A stretch of DNA of 52,975 bases from JBAZZQ01 sp041658725 (GTDB lineage: Bacteria; Planctomycetota; Phycisphaerae; JAAYCJ01): assembly GCA_041658725.1 (NCBI GenBank), contig JBAZZQ010000024.1, positions 1 through 52,975 of the forward strand, written 5' to 3'. Under the pieces are notes generated by a model. That model was not told the origin of the DNA. It saw only the letters and a list, made by a program, of their open reading frames with translations, and did no database searches. Below, one piece after another: positions 17,740 to 25,471 of the stretch. The first letter of the stretch is position 1. Every line of letters begins with the position of its first letter. The translations under genes and the position numbers were made by a program.

Positions 17740-18879
17740 TTAAGCATAATACGCATGTTTATGGAATTCATCCAGCAAAGCCATGAAATTGTCGTACGGC
17801 ACACCGTAGGCGATCGAGTGGCTGGGGCCCAGGATGATTCCTCCCCGCCGTTTGGCGACGGCGAGGGCGTCGCGGACGTTTTTCCGAACATCCGCCGGTG
17901 TGCCTTTGACCAGGATTTCAATGGCGATCCCGCCCCAGAAAACCAGACGGTCGGCGAAACGATCCTTGAGTTTGGACAGGTCCATGCCTGCATCCGTTTG
18001 CAGTGATTGATAGGCGTCAATGCCGGCCTCAATGAACATATCCAGCAACTCCCAGGTGTGACCACAACTATGGATAAAAACTTTCTGACCGAAGCTTTTT
18101 ACATGCTGGGTGCGAACCTTCAACGCCGGAAAACAGAACTCGCGGAACATCTGGGGCGAGAGGATCGAAGCACGGGTCGTCCCAAGGTCCTCCTCGAACA
18201 GCACCCCCTGCTGGCCAGGTCGGATCATTTGCCGGTCCAGGGCGTTTCCCCGCTTGACGTTCTGGGCGATGGCCGCTTTGACGACATCCGGATTGGCGAT
18301 GTATTCGCACAAACCCTGTTCCATACCACCCAGCATAGGCGCCGCCCCCAGCGAGGAATGGCCGAGGATGAATCGTTGTTGGCCGAGTTGCTGTAGGAGG
18401 TAATCGAAAGCCTCGAAGACGGATTCATCCTGGGGCTGGATCTCCTGGTCTGGCGGAAAATCATCGATGGTGAATTCCTTTCCCTTCAGCGTCGGATCCT
18501 CGACACAGACGAACTCGTTGCTGAGTTCAGAAACCTTGTAGACCCGGCCAACTTCGTCCTGCCAGGTCGTTGCATCAATCTTCCGCACCTTGGGCGGCTG
18601 GTAGTTTTGGGGAACCCCACAGTAAGCTTCCTTGCAACAAATGATGTCGCACAGGTCGATCTTCCGGTAAAACTCAACAACGTCATTCTTCAGGCTTTCC
18701 ACGACTTCGTCACGCCGTCCTTCCCACAGGGCGATCTGCGTGCGAATTTTGTCGCGAGCATATGTTTTCCGTCCGATGACTCTTTCAATGGTATCACAAT
18801 CGACGACGTAGAATCCCAGGGGAATACGGTCGGGCTGACCGAAAGCTAGCGTTGCATGCAAACGTTCAAAACCGTTCAT
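17740..18879 (-). CDS. Uroporphyrinogen-decarboxylase-like protein, second in the locus
   Basis: A 379-residue URO-D superfamily protein starting 7 nt after AGGAG on the minus strand. Features are the opening RLHATLAFGQPDRIP, an HSCGHTWELLDMF block (H-x-C-G, as in methyltransferase-type members), LVFWGGIAIE, and GPSHSIAYGVPYDNF near the end. It differs considerably from the URO-D protein at 3.9-5.0 kb, so the locus carries two diverged members rather than a duplicate. Corrinoid-dependent methyl transfer is a possibility because of the H-x-C-G motif, but no corrinoid protein is seen nearby. It faces a possible truncated AraC-like regulator across a short divergent region. Confidence 0.82.
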   Translation of the reverse strand: MNGFERLHATLAFGQPDRIPLGFYVVDCDTIERVIGRKTYARDKIRTQIALWEGRRDEVVESLKNDVVEFYRKIDLCDIICCKEAYCGVPQNYQPPKVRKIDATTWQDEVGRVYKVSELSNEFVCVEDPTLKGKEFTIDDFPPDQEIQPQDESVFEAFDYLLQQLGQQRFILGHSSLGAAPMLGGMEQGLCEYIANPDVVKAAIAQNVKRGNALDRQMIRPGQQGVLFEEDLGTTRASILSPQMFREFCFPALKVRTQHVKSFGQKVFIHSCGHTWELLDMFIEAGIDAYQSLQTDAGMDLSKLKDRFADRLVFWGGIAIEILVKGTPADVRKNVRDALAVAKRRGGIILGPSHSIAYGVPYDNFMALLDEFHKHAYYA

Positions 18880-18959
18880 TTTTTGACTCCTGACAGTTGA
18901 TTTTAGGAAACAATCCTACCACACGAAAACGTGATAACAATAATTAAAAAAGGCGGGTC

Positions 18960-19207
18960 TTGTCGGAAACCTCTGTAGAAAATTACACATTCGCCAAATC
19001 GGATTGTGTCCCGCTCAGGCGACATATGGTTTTCGATTCGATTTTAAAAATGAAACGGATTCGTCACCAGAGTGTAAGTCCATTTCAATTCAAAGAGGAT
19101 CACCGCGGCCATATACTGCTGATTGCGATTGCCGGGAAAGAGCATCTCGGCTATCGCACCGGCGGTCGGGCTTTATCGTACGAGCCTGGTCTGGCAGATT
19201 TCCAAGT
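18960..19207 (+). pseudogene. Truncated regulator-like fragment (possibly AraC N-terminal sensor)
   Basis: An open frame beginning at a TTG and with an internal ATG at 19026 encodes about 80 residues that look like a cupin-type ligand-sensing domain of an AraC regulator (RIRHQSVSPFQFKEDHRGHI, then RTGGRALSYEPGL). After about 19205 the frame runs antisense through the Kai operon and its residues turn Trp/Cys-rich with no family look, so the natural protein, including any helix-turn-helix, has been cut off. It would have been divergent from the URO-D gene, the usual place for its regulator. The AraC assignment is a weak resemblance. Confidence 0.35.
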
Positions 19208-19411
19208 TTACTTAAACGACATCTTCTTGCGTGCTATTGTCTTGCCCTGCTTTGTTGAAGACTTTTCGCCAAGTGGGCCAAGAGAGTGGTCTATGCACTC
19301 TTGGATCGCCCGTAGCACCTGGTCAGCCGGTTTGTGCTTGGCAACTTGGCTACGAAGCGACCTGAGCATTTGCACCACTTCGACTGTTCTTCCTTGGTGC
19401 TGTTTTTTCAC
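19208..19411 (-). CDS. Small unknown protein, last gene of the kai operon
   Basis: A 67-residue basic protein (MKKQHQGRTVEVVQMLRSLR at its start, KKMSFK at its end) with a predicted helical core around QVLRAIQECIDHSLG. Its ATG overlaps the PAS gene stop as ATGA, the same arrangement seen at the two upstream junctions, which argues for a genuine coupled gene. It may be truncated by the rearrangement near 19205. Alternatively a single frameshift could fuse it to the PAS protein as the start of a longer sensor. No known domain recognised. Confidence 0.45.
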   Translation of the reverse strand: MKKQHQGRTVEVVQMLRSLRSQVAKHKPADQVLRAIQECIDHSLGPLGEKSSTKQGKTIARKKMSFK

Positions 19412-19965
19412 TGGCGTCTGGACATCGCGGTGCGCGACTCTGCTCGTTTGCGTGCCGTGATATCTTCGATCATAGCCATGATCCTTATGGTCCGCCCGGC
19501 ATAATCGCGCAGGGTGAACCCATGAACACCCACCCAGATTACATGTCCGTCTTTGCGAACGCAGCGTTTTTCAATTGACAACGAATCGGTCTTGCCGCGG
19601 ATTACCCGCGCAACCTCTTTCAGGTCTCTGTTACGATCCTGAGGATGAGTAAGGCCAACGTAGGTCTTTGTCAGCAGTTCTTCGGCTGAATACCCCACAA
19701 TCTCACAAAACTTCGGGTTGACTCGGGTGAATCGAAAAGCGGGGGCATCGGCTTGAATCATGCCGATTCCGTCAAGGTTGAACATGGCAGAGAATTCCTC
19801 GTTGCTCTCTCTCCACGCCTCCTCAACCTTGTGGAGCAGCAGGAATGCGACTTTCTCCTCGCCAACGATCGCATCCACTTCTTGGCGCTTCAAAGCCTCG
19901 ATGATGGGCTCCGCTACCGCCAGCCGCTTTTCGAGTTGCTGATAAGTCGGTTTGGTTTTCCTCAT
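19408..19965 (-). CDS. PAS/PAC-domain signalling protein of the kai operon
   Basis: A 185-residue soluble protein. A short N-terminal coiled-coil (YQQLEKRLAVAEPIIEALKR) contains QEVDAIVG, a segment often found before PAS domains. The PAS domain (about 55-165) reads ESNEEFSAMFNLDGIGMIQA, then VNPKFCEIVGYSAEELL, with a PAC end GRTIRIMAMIEDITARKRAE. No histidine-kinase HisKA or HATPase domain follows, so it is either a stand-alone sensor or the amputated input half of a kinase. It overlaps kaiB (ATGA) and the small downstream gene (ATGA). In related clusters KaiC/KaiB genes travel with PAS histidine kinases, so a role in relaying KaiC state is plausible but unproven. Confidence 0.8.
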   Translation of the reverse strand: MRKTKPTYQQLEKRLAVAEPIIEALKRQEVDAIVGEEKVAFLLLHKVEEAWRESNEEFSAMFNLDGIGMIQADAPAFRFTRVNPKFCEIVGYSAEELLTKTYVGLTHPQDRNRDLKEVARVIRGKTDSLSIEKRCVRKDGHVIWVGVHGFTLRDYAGRTIRIMAMIEDITARKRAESRTAMSRRQ

Positions 19966-20288
19966 GACTCACTTCCTGACAGGCGGAGAGCGGCAAGAAC
20001 CGTCGGTAAATCGCTCAGATTGCCCAGGACCGTCACTCTTGGACGCGGAGCGACCAGAATCAACGCCGGGGTGACTAATATATTGTCCCTGACCGCTGCT
20101 TGAAAGTCCTTCACCACATCAACCGTTTCAATCGTACAACGACCCTTCAGGTGCTCTTGGCAAAGGCAACGAAGGTTGGCCAATGCTTTTTTGGAATTCG
20201 GCCCGTTGCCTGCCGTGAACAGCCTGAGCAAGTAATGGCCGCGCTGTCCATTCCTCGTCCGCTGCTTGCCTTGGAGCGACTTGCTCAT
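19962..20288 (-). CDS. kaiB: KaiB-like thioredoxin-fold protein
   Basis: A 108-residue protein matching the KaiB family: YLLRLFTAGNGPNSKKALAN, then TIETVDVVKDFQAA, then the strand VTPALILVAPRPRVTVLGN with the conserved cis-Pro region, ending LPTVLAALRL. About 15 extra residues precede the fold, so the length is slightly above the usual ~100. In cyanobacteria KaiB binds phosphorylated KaiC and flips fold; in other bacteria KaiB-like proteins accompany KaiC in stress or redox signalling. Both ends overlap neighbours by ATGA. No kaiA is present. Confidence 0.85.
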   Translation of the reverse strand: MSKSLQGKQRTRNGQRGHYLLRLFTAGNGPNSKKALANLRCLCQEHLKGRCTIETVDVVKDFQAAVRDNILVTPALILVAPRPRVTVLGNLSDLPTVLAALRLSGSES

Positions 20289-21754
20289 TTTCCACCGTCC
20301 TTTCGACCGGTTCTTCTTGTCTGAACCGATGGCGGCTGTGAGTGGTCGGGAAACTCTATGCCGCGGTCCGTAATGATGAACGACTGGCGGCGATTAGAGT
20401 GCGCCGAGCCCCTGGACTTTACGATGAATATCTGTCGGTTGACCTCCTGGTCGGTCTCGATAAAACGCAGTTGGATGACCGCATCCACCACGGACGAGAA
20501 GCCGATGCCGCTGAGTTCCTCATCGCTGCCTATTAGGCCGCTGACTTGGTTGGTCAGGATGCTGGTAATGCCTCGTTCCTTGACGGCGCTAATCAGCCGC
20601 ATCATGAAATCAAAGGCCGCTTGTCCGGACCCCATGCGGAGGCAGGCGGAGATAGCGTCGATGATTAGGTGGTCCGGCTTGAAGAAGTCTAGGGCTTCTA
20701 TGGCACGAATCAGGTGACCATCAGAGCCGGTGCTCTCCGGCAGTGCGGTTTGGACCATCAGCTTTCGGGCGCGAATGGATGGACGAAGGTCGATTCCGGC
20801 GCTGAGCATCCCGCTGATCAAGGCCTCCTTGGATTCCTCGAAATTCAGGCATAACACCCTCTCGCCGCGACGGCAGGCGGCCTGGGCGAACGTGCTCGCC
20901 AGCGTGGTCTTGCCCGTGCCGCTGTTGCCCGAGACAAGAATGCAGGATGTCCGCCGGAGGCCTCCATCCAACATAACGTCCAGTCCCTTCAATCCCGAGG
21001 ACATCTTTGGCCCCAGCGGCTGATGGTTCAGTTCTGCTTGGGTCAGCGGAAACAGGACAATCCCGCAATGGCCAATGACGTAGGGATACTCGTTGGTCCC
21101 AAAGCCGGAGCCACGATACTTGATCACCCGTAATCGGCGCGTCGCCACCTGTCCCACCACTCGATGGTCGAGGCGGATCACGCAATCCGCCATGAAGTCC
21201 AGAAACTCATATTGAGACCCTTCATTGTCGTCACGATAAGTCTTCACTGAAAGGACGCTCGTCAGTCCCTGATCAGTCAACCAATCATGGAGCCTGGACA
21301 ACTCGATGCGTTCGCGATGTCTGTCGTTGTAAACCCGCAGCAGCACATCCAACGCATCCATAACGACCCGCCGAGCGCGGATCCTCGCTGCGTGCCCGCC
21401 CACGATCGTCAGTAATCCCTGAATGTCGAAATCACCGGAGAGGACTTCATCTCCGGACAACCGAGCCTCAACGATGGCTATCTTGCCGGCTTTCTCCAAG
21501 GCCCCCAGGTCCCACCCCATGGACATCGCGTTCATGCGGACGGCCTCGGCTCTTTCCTCAAAGGTAACAAATACACCGGGGTCACCCGCCATTGCCCCAC
21601 GGCAAAGGAACTCCAGACCCAGCACCGTCTTTCCAGATCCCGGCCCACCGCAGACCAATGAGGTCCGTCCCCGCGGAAGGCCGCCCTCCAGGATTTCATC
21701 CAGCCCGGCAATTTGGGTTGGCACTTTCGAGATGGTTCGACGTTTTCCGTGCAT
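20285..21754 (-). CDS. kaiC: KaiC-like double RecA-domain ATPase
   Basis: A 489-residue protein with two KaiC/RecA domains. Walker A motifs are GGPGSGKT (36-43) and GNSGTGKT (276-283); paired catalytic Glu residues lie at E66-E67 and E306-E307; Walker B-like strands end VVMDALD and LIIDAIS. By alignment with the cyanobacterial protein, the phospho-acceptor Ser-Thr pair of the second domain falls on S420-S421, so both acceptors are Ser but present. The C-terminal tail after the second domain is short. Length fits canonical KaiC (about 500). The start has AGGAG 6 nt upstream. With kaiB and a PAS protein but no kaiA, it is a non-cyanobacterial KaiBC module rather than a proven clock. Confidence 0.9.
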   Translation of the reverse strand: MHGKRRTISKVPTQIAGLDEILEGGLPRGRTSLVCGGPGSGKTVLGLEFLCRGAMAGDPGVFVTFEERAEAVRMNAMSMGWDLGALEKAGKIAIVEARLSGDEVLSGDFDIQGLLTIVGGHAARIRARRVVMDALDVLLRVYNDRHRERIELSRLHDWLTDQGLTSVLSVKTYRDDNEGSQYEFLDFMADCVIRLDHRVVGQVATRRLRVIKYRGSGFGTNEYPYVIGHCGIVLFPLTQAELNHQPLGPKMSSGLKGLDVMLDGGLRRTSCILVSGNSGTGKTTLASTFAQAACRRGERVLCLNFEESKEALISGMLSAGIDLRPSIRARKLMVQTALPESTGSDGHLIRAIEALDFFKPDHLIIDAISACLRMGSGQAAFDFMMRLISAVKERGITSILTNQVSGLIGSDEELSGIGFSSVVDAVIQLRFIETDQEVNRQIFIVKSRGSAHSNRRQSFIITDRGIEFPDHSQPPSVQTRRTGRKDGGK

Positions 21755-22150
21755 GATCTACTCCTATTCGCGATCTCACATCGCACTGCCCAAGCTCACA
21801 AACCCTCTGGGGTTGCTGACGCTGTTACGCCCATAAATAAAAAAAGCCAACGTGGCCGAACACACCCATGCATTCGACTACGCCGGCCTACTCGCTGACA
21901 AGCCTCCCGGTACTCACCGGGTTGCCCTTCATTCAGTCATCCGACAACTTGGACGCACATATTGATCGAAACTAATTACACTTTCACATATATTTAAAGT
22001 ATACAGCTTGGACCCTGGAAAGCAAGAATTTTTTTTGTCCTTGTTCTCCGCGTTGGCAACATGTTCCGCAAGATTGGTCAAAATTGATGACTCATGACCA
22101 TCCCTCCGTGCTTTTCCACAACAGCTGCATTTTTCCATTCATCTCACCTC
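21755..22150. other. Gene-poor stretch upstream of kaiC
   Basis: I see no gene here. On the minus strand it contains a hairpin-rich leader-like segment (about 21840-21930), a T-run following a short GCCA/TGGC stem at about 21836-21850, and a small inverted repeat AACCC/GGGTT at 21801-21814. The half nearest the integrase remnant is A/T-richer than the kai genes. It may hold the kai promoter and a structured leader, or debris of a mobile element. Confidence 0.4.
21906..21921 (-). ncRNA. Hairpin of a possible structured leader RNA upstream of kaiC
   Basis: A perfect 6-bp stem CCCGGT/ACCGGG closes a four-base loop. Downstream on the minus strand lie further complementary GGCC blocks and then a short stem followed by seven T residues, about 85 nt before the kaiC start. 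This looks like a folded leader with an attenuator, or a small RNA ending there. I cannot assign it to a known riboswitch class. Confidence 0.3.
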
Positions 22151-22162
22151 ATTCGTTGATTT

Positions 22163-22455
22163 TTGAATCCCCCATTGGGTCAGCTTCCCGCTCACGTCGT
22201 TCGGAAATTGGCCGATCACTCCTCGTTGGAAACTACGATGAGGTGTTACCTTTCGGTGCAGGAGTATGATCTTGAAAAGGCTCGTGAAGTCAGCAGTTGC
22301 TTTCTGAAGAACCCGCAGTCAAAAAAAATCCAAACGACAACCCGACTGACCCAAAAGTGACCCACTCGCGTGAAAACAAGGTAAAAACTCCACCCTCACA
22401 AACGGTTTCTCAGCATAATGCCAAAAGCGAAAAAGATGAAAGTAAGGCTTGCTGA
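22163..22455 (+). pseudogene. C-terminal remnant of a tyrosine recombinase, frameshifted
   Basis: The first part encodes LPAHVVRKLADHSSLETTMR, then CYLSVQEYDLEKAREV, the block that ends the catalytic domain of phage-type integrases (the HSS motif and the region of the nucleophile Tyr). About 22290-22300 the coding sense moves to the +1 frame, which continues EEPAVKKNPNDNPTDPKVTH and closes at a stop at 22453-22455; that is a typical tail of planctomycete integrases. The N-terminal and central parts are missing. It lies 50 bp from tRNA-Thr, a common attachment target. A dead copy left by an excised or decayed element. Confidence 0.6.
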
Positions 22456-22506
22456 TAATGGGCTTACGAAAATCAGACGAATGAAAAGGCCTCATAAAAA
22501 TCGTAA

Positions 22507-22579
22507 AGCCAACGAAGGGATTCGGACCCTTGACCTGCGGTTTACAAAACCGCTGCTCTACCAACTGAGCTACGTTGGC
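22507..22579 (-). tRNA. tRNA-Thr (anticodon UGU)
   Basis: The minus strand reads GCCAACG as the 5' acceptor strand, pairing with CGTTGGC at the 3' end. A D-arm (AGCTCAGTTGGTAGAGC), an anticodon stem GCGGT/ACCGC with loop TTTGTAA and a T-arm with GGGTCCGAATCCC follow in order. The anticodon TGT gives Thr. CCA is not encoded. Integrase remnants lie on both sides. Confidence 0.95.
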
Positions 22580-22701
22580 AACTCCTTTATTAACAACATA
22601 TTACGGCTTTGTTTTAATTTTGATAAATACATAACGACAACCCAAACCCTTGATATAATGGTTTTTGACTTAAGGCGAATGTATTATTAAGGTTTGTTGT
22701 C

Positions 22702-22965
22702 ATGCTAAAAACAAAGCCCATAAAACCCTATCCGACGTTTCCTCTAACGACTCATCCCAACGGCCAGTGGTGCAAAAAAATCCGCGGTAAAATCCACTTC
22801 TTTGGCGTATGGGCCGATCCTGAAGCCGCTGATTTGCATGCCGCCGTCAACCACGATTGTCAATGGTATCAGGTGACAGCCAGACAATCAAGCATGTATG
22901 CAATCACTTTTTTTCCTGGCAACATGAATTGTTGGAGTAAAAACAAGAAAAGCGACCGGTATTAA
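22702..22965 (+). pseudogene. N-terminal fragment of a planctomycete-type integrase
   Basis: An 87-residue frame beginning MLKTKPIKPYPTFPLTTHPN and continuing GQWCKKIRGKIHFFGVWADP strongly resembles the N-terminal region that opens many tyrosine integrases of Planctomycetes (a Pro-rich start, then a DNA-binding beta unit). After about residue 55 the similarity fades and the frame ends without core-binding or catalytic domains. A TATAAT box stands at 22654-22659. It sits between the two tRNA genes, facing the same way as the C-terminal remnant; the two pieces are not contiguous and may come from one or two elements. Confidence 0.55.
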
Positions 22966-22991
22966 AAATTACCGATCACTTTTTAACTTAC

Positions 22992-23066
22992 TGACCCCGA
23001 CGGGATTTGAACCCGTGTTGCAGGGATGAAAACCCTGTGTCCTAGACCTGGCTAGACGACGGGGTC
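22992..23066 (-). tRNA. tRNA-Glu (anticodon UUC)
   Basis: On the minus strand GACCCCG pairs with CGGGGTC, with discriminator A. The anticodon stem CAGGG/CCCTG encloses the loop TTTTCAT, giving anticodon TTC. The T-arm contains GGGTTCAAATCCC. CCA is not encoded. The gene lies 142 bp downstream of leuD on the same strand. Confidence 0.95.
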
Positions 23067-23208
23067 TAACTGCCTGGGAGTAACATCATGCCCTGAAAGG
23101 CACGTTAAGTCAACAAAAAAACCGGTTTTGACTCGATTATTTATATCCAGATGTTGATGAAAGACCAGTTTTGAAAAGGCGGAGGTTCAATCTTGCAGAT
23201 AAATCGGA

Positions 23209-23775
23209 TCACGCCAGGTGTTTTTTACGGGCAAACTCAAAAAGCCCGCCCGCCTCGATGATCTCCGAAACATCGCCCAGCGGTTTAAGCAAAAATGTCT
23301 TTCCCAGCGTCTTATCCACCAGGAGATGTCTTTCCAGGTCGATCTCAAGCAGGTCGCCGGTTTGAATTTCCATAAATAACATCTGATCGGTTTCGAAAGG
23401 TACTACATACCCTCCGTTTACGGAATTCCGAAAAAATATCCTCGCGTAAAATTGAGCGATCACCGCCTTAACGCCCGCCTGGGCCAACGCCAGAGGCGCA
23501 TGCTCCCGTGAGCTTCCACACCCAAAATTCTTTCCCGCGATAATTATCGTATACTCGCTTTTCATCGCATCGGCATCGCTAAGATCAACAAACGCCTTTC
23601 TGCCTTCCGGAAGACCCGATTGATCCTGCGGAACTCCGCTCAGCGCATATCGGCCAAAAATCTTACGTTCCGAATCAATCGAGGGATTGAGACTGAGATA
23701 CTGAGCGGGAATAATCTGATCCGTATCAACATTATCGCCCAGCACAAACGCCTTACCGCTTATCTTTTTTTCCAT
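23209..23775 (-). CDS. leuD: 3-isopropylmalate dehydratase small subunit (orphan)
   Basis: A 188-residue aconitase-superfamily swivelling-domain protein. The chosen ATG at 23775 gives MEKKISGKAFVLGDNVDTDQ, the standard LeuD start; an upstream extension lacks similarity. Key motifs are NVDTDQIIPAQYL and NFGCGSSREHAPLALAQAG, which form the substrate-binding loop. It isomerises 2-isopropylmalate to 3-isopropylmalate together with LeuC in leucine synthesis. No leuC is adjacent on either side, which is unusual because leuCD are normally paired. Homoaconitase or methylthioalkylmalate variants share this fold and cannot be excluded. Confidence 0.88.
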   Translation of the reverse strand: MEKKISGKAFVLGDNVDTDQIIPAQYLSLNPSIDSERKIFGRYALSGVPQDQSGLPEGRKAFVDLSDADAMKSEYTIIIAGKNFGCGSSREHAPLALAQAGVKAVIAQFYARIFFRNSVNGGYVVPFETDQMLFMEIQTGDLLEIDLERHLLVDKTLGKTFLLKPLGDVSEIIEAGGLFEFARKKHLA

Positions 23776-23887
23776 AGCCTTATTCCTTAAATACCAAAAA
23801 ATCAGAATAGTCACGAACCTTCAAAATGTCAAGCGAGACATAATTGTTAATTGTTTGTGGATAACTGTGGAAAACCTAAGATAAAAA

Positions 23888-23923
23888 GAAACGGCGAAAG
23901 TTTTTTATGACTTTCGCCGTTTC
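23888..23923 (-). terminator. Rho-independent terminator of the 71-residue gene
   Basis: A perfect 14-bp stem (GAAACGGCGAAAGT and its complement) encloses an eight-base loop. On the minus strand it is followed by TTTTTAT. It lies about 40 bp after the stop of the small gene at 23965-24180 and separates it from leuD. Confidence 0.85.
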
Positions 23924-23964
23924 CAAGCTGTGCATAATCTAAGATGAATTATGACGTTATTTTC

Positions 23965-24180
23965 TTATCCTGCCATAAGGACAGGCTCGTACTGCTCGGT
24001 TTCCGCAGTAAAGGTGTTGTCCGCGGTTTTGTAAAACTGATCCTGAAAATCAGACCAGACCGCCTCCAGGTTTGCCATATACTGTAAAAGCTCCGCTTCA
24101 TTGAACTCCGCCAGAAACTCCGCCCTGGCTGAAAGATTTAACTGACCGATTCGCTCAATCATCTTCACTTTGCTCATCAT
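23965..24180 (-). CDS. Small acidic protein of unknown function
   Basis: A 71-residue protein with a possible start at either of two adjacent ATGs (24180 or 24177), 6-9 nt after AAGGA. The sequence (KMIERIGQLNLSARAEFLAE, then FNEAELLQYMANLEAVW) is helical and reads like a conserved small regulator or adaptor found in Phycisphaerae, but I cannot name a family. It has its own strong terminator downstream, so it is probably a monocistronic, well expressed gene. Neighbours give no clue. Confidence 0.6.
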   Translation of the reverse strand: MMSKVKMIERIGQLNLSARAEFLAEFNEAELLQYMANLEAVWSDFQDQFYKTADNTFTAETEQYEPVLMAG

Positions 24181-24343
24181 GATTGTTGTCCTTGAAAAGA
24201 TAGTATCACCAGACTTACTGATCGGCTAAAACTCCTTCCAATCTTTAGTCAGGTTTTTTTCTGTGTAAAATAAATAAAAACTTGCCGTATTTTCATCCAA
24301 CGGCTGTAATATACGAATGATTATGCAATAAAGGGAAAAGTGA

Positions 24344-25471
24344 ATGAAGATCATCAATATCTGTGGTGCCAGGCCGAATTTTATGAAAATCGCCCCTCTG
24401 ATGGATTCTTATAAGACCTATCCGCACATAAAACCGATCCTCGTTCACACAGGCCAGCATTATGACGAAAAAATGAGCGACCTGTTCTTTAAGCAATTGG
24501 GTATACCCCAGCCGGACATCAATCTGGAAGTGGGTTCCGGCAGCCATGCGTCCCAGACCGCTAAAATCATGGAACGCTTTGAACCGGTGGTCCTGGAACA
24601 AAAACCGGATTATGTCCTGGTGGTAGGGGATGTAAATTCTACCATCGCCTGTGCCCTGGTGGCTAAAAAGCTCGACGTCCGGGTTATCCATGTCGAATCC
24701 GGCCTGAGAAGTTTCGACCGAACCATGCCCGAAGAGATCAACCGTATTCTAACCGACGCCATCAGCGATATCCTCTTCGTAAGTGAAATATCGGGTGTGG
24801 AAAATCTCCGCCGGGAGGGAACGTCGGAAGATCGAATCTTTTTCGTCGGAAACGTAATGATCGACACACTAATGCACCATATTCAAAAGGCTAAGCAACT
24901 CCCCGTCTTGCAACAATTTGATTTGCAGCCGCAAAAATACGGTATAGTCACCATGCACCGCCCAGCCAACGTCGATTCCCCGGAGAAATTTCGATCTATC
25001 ATCGAAGGCTTGATTTTCGTCTCAAAATCTGTTCCGTTACTTTTCGCCATGCACCCGCGTACCCGAAAAAACATCCAGCAGTCCGGCCTGCAAAATCTTT
25101 TCGACCAAAATCCGCAAATTCGCATAACCGAGCCCTTCGGTTATCTTGAATTCCTAAATCTGATGTCAAACGCCGCCGTCGTACTAACCGATTCCGGCGG
25201 AATGCAGGAGGAAACAACGATTTTAGGCACGCCATGCCTGACACTCCGCGAAAACACCGAACGCCCGGTAACGATCACTGTCGGCACAAACCGCCTGGTA
25301 AACCCCGACCGCGATTCAATTATCAACGCCTGGAAAAATCTCCAAACCAACCCGCCTCCGACGGATCGCAAACCCGAACTCTGGGACGGCGGGGCGGCTA
25401 AACGAATTGTAAAAATCATCGACGAAGATTATGAAAAAAGAAAAACAACCGAAGGATACAAAACAATATGA
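24344..25471 (+). CDS. wecB: UDP-N-acetylglucosamine 2-epimerase (non-hydrolysing)
   Basis: A 375-residue protein with the family's signature blocks in order: GARPNFMKIAPLMDSY at the N-terminus, VLVVGDVNSTIACALVAKKL, HVESGLRSFDRTMPEEINR, then TDSGGMQEETTILGTPCLTL near residue 280, and RENTERPVT. It interconverts UDP-GlcNAc and UDP-ManNAc for surface glycans. The start has AAAGGGAAAAG upstream. The stop overlaps the next gene by ATGA, so it begins a coupled three-gene operon. Coupling to two dehydrogenases rather than to WecC is not a standard pathway. Confidence 0.92.
   Translation: MKIINICGARPNFMKIAPLMDSYKTYPHIKPILVHTGQHYDEKMSDLFFKQLGIPQPDINLEVGSGSHASQTAKIMERFEPVVLEQKPDYVLVVGDVNSTIACALVAKKLDVRVIHVESGLRSFDRTMPEEINRILTDAISDILFVSEISGVENLRREGTSEDRIFFVGNVMIDTLMHHIQKAKQLPVLQQFDLQPQKYGIVTMHRPANVDSPEKFRSIIEGLIFVSKSVPLLFAMHPRTRKNIQQSGLQNLFDQNPQIRITEPFGYLEFLNLMSNAAVVLTDSGGMQEETTILGTPCLTLRENTERPVTITVGTNRLVNPDRDSIINAWKNLQTNPPPTDRKPELWDGGAAKRIVKIIDEDYEKRKTTEGYKTI

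Noticed and set aside
19208..19460. Rightward extension of the regulator-like frame through the kai operon
   Set aside because: Residues become Trp/Cys-rich, do not resemble any family and are antisense to the kai genes, so only the first ~80 residues are kept as a fragment.
21836..21930. Known riboswitch class (cyclic-di-GMP, cobalamin)
   Set aside because: The conserved core motifs of those classes are not present, so I call it only a possible structured leader.
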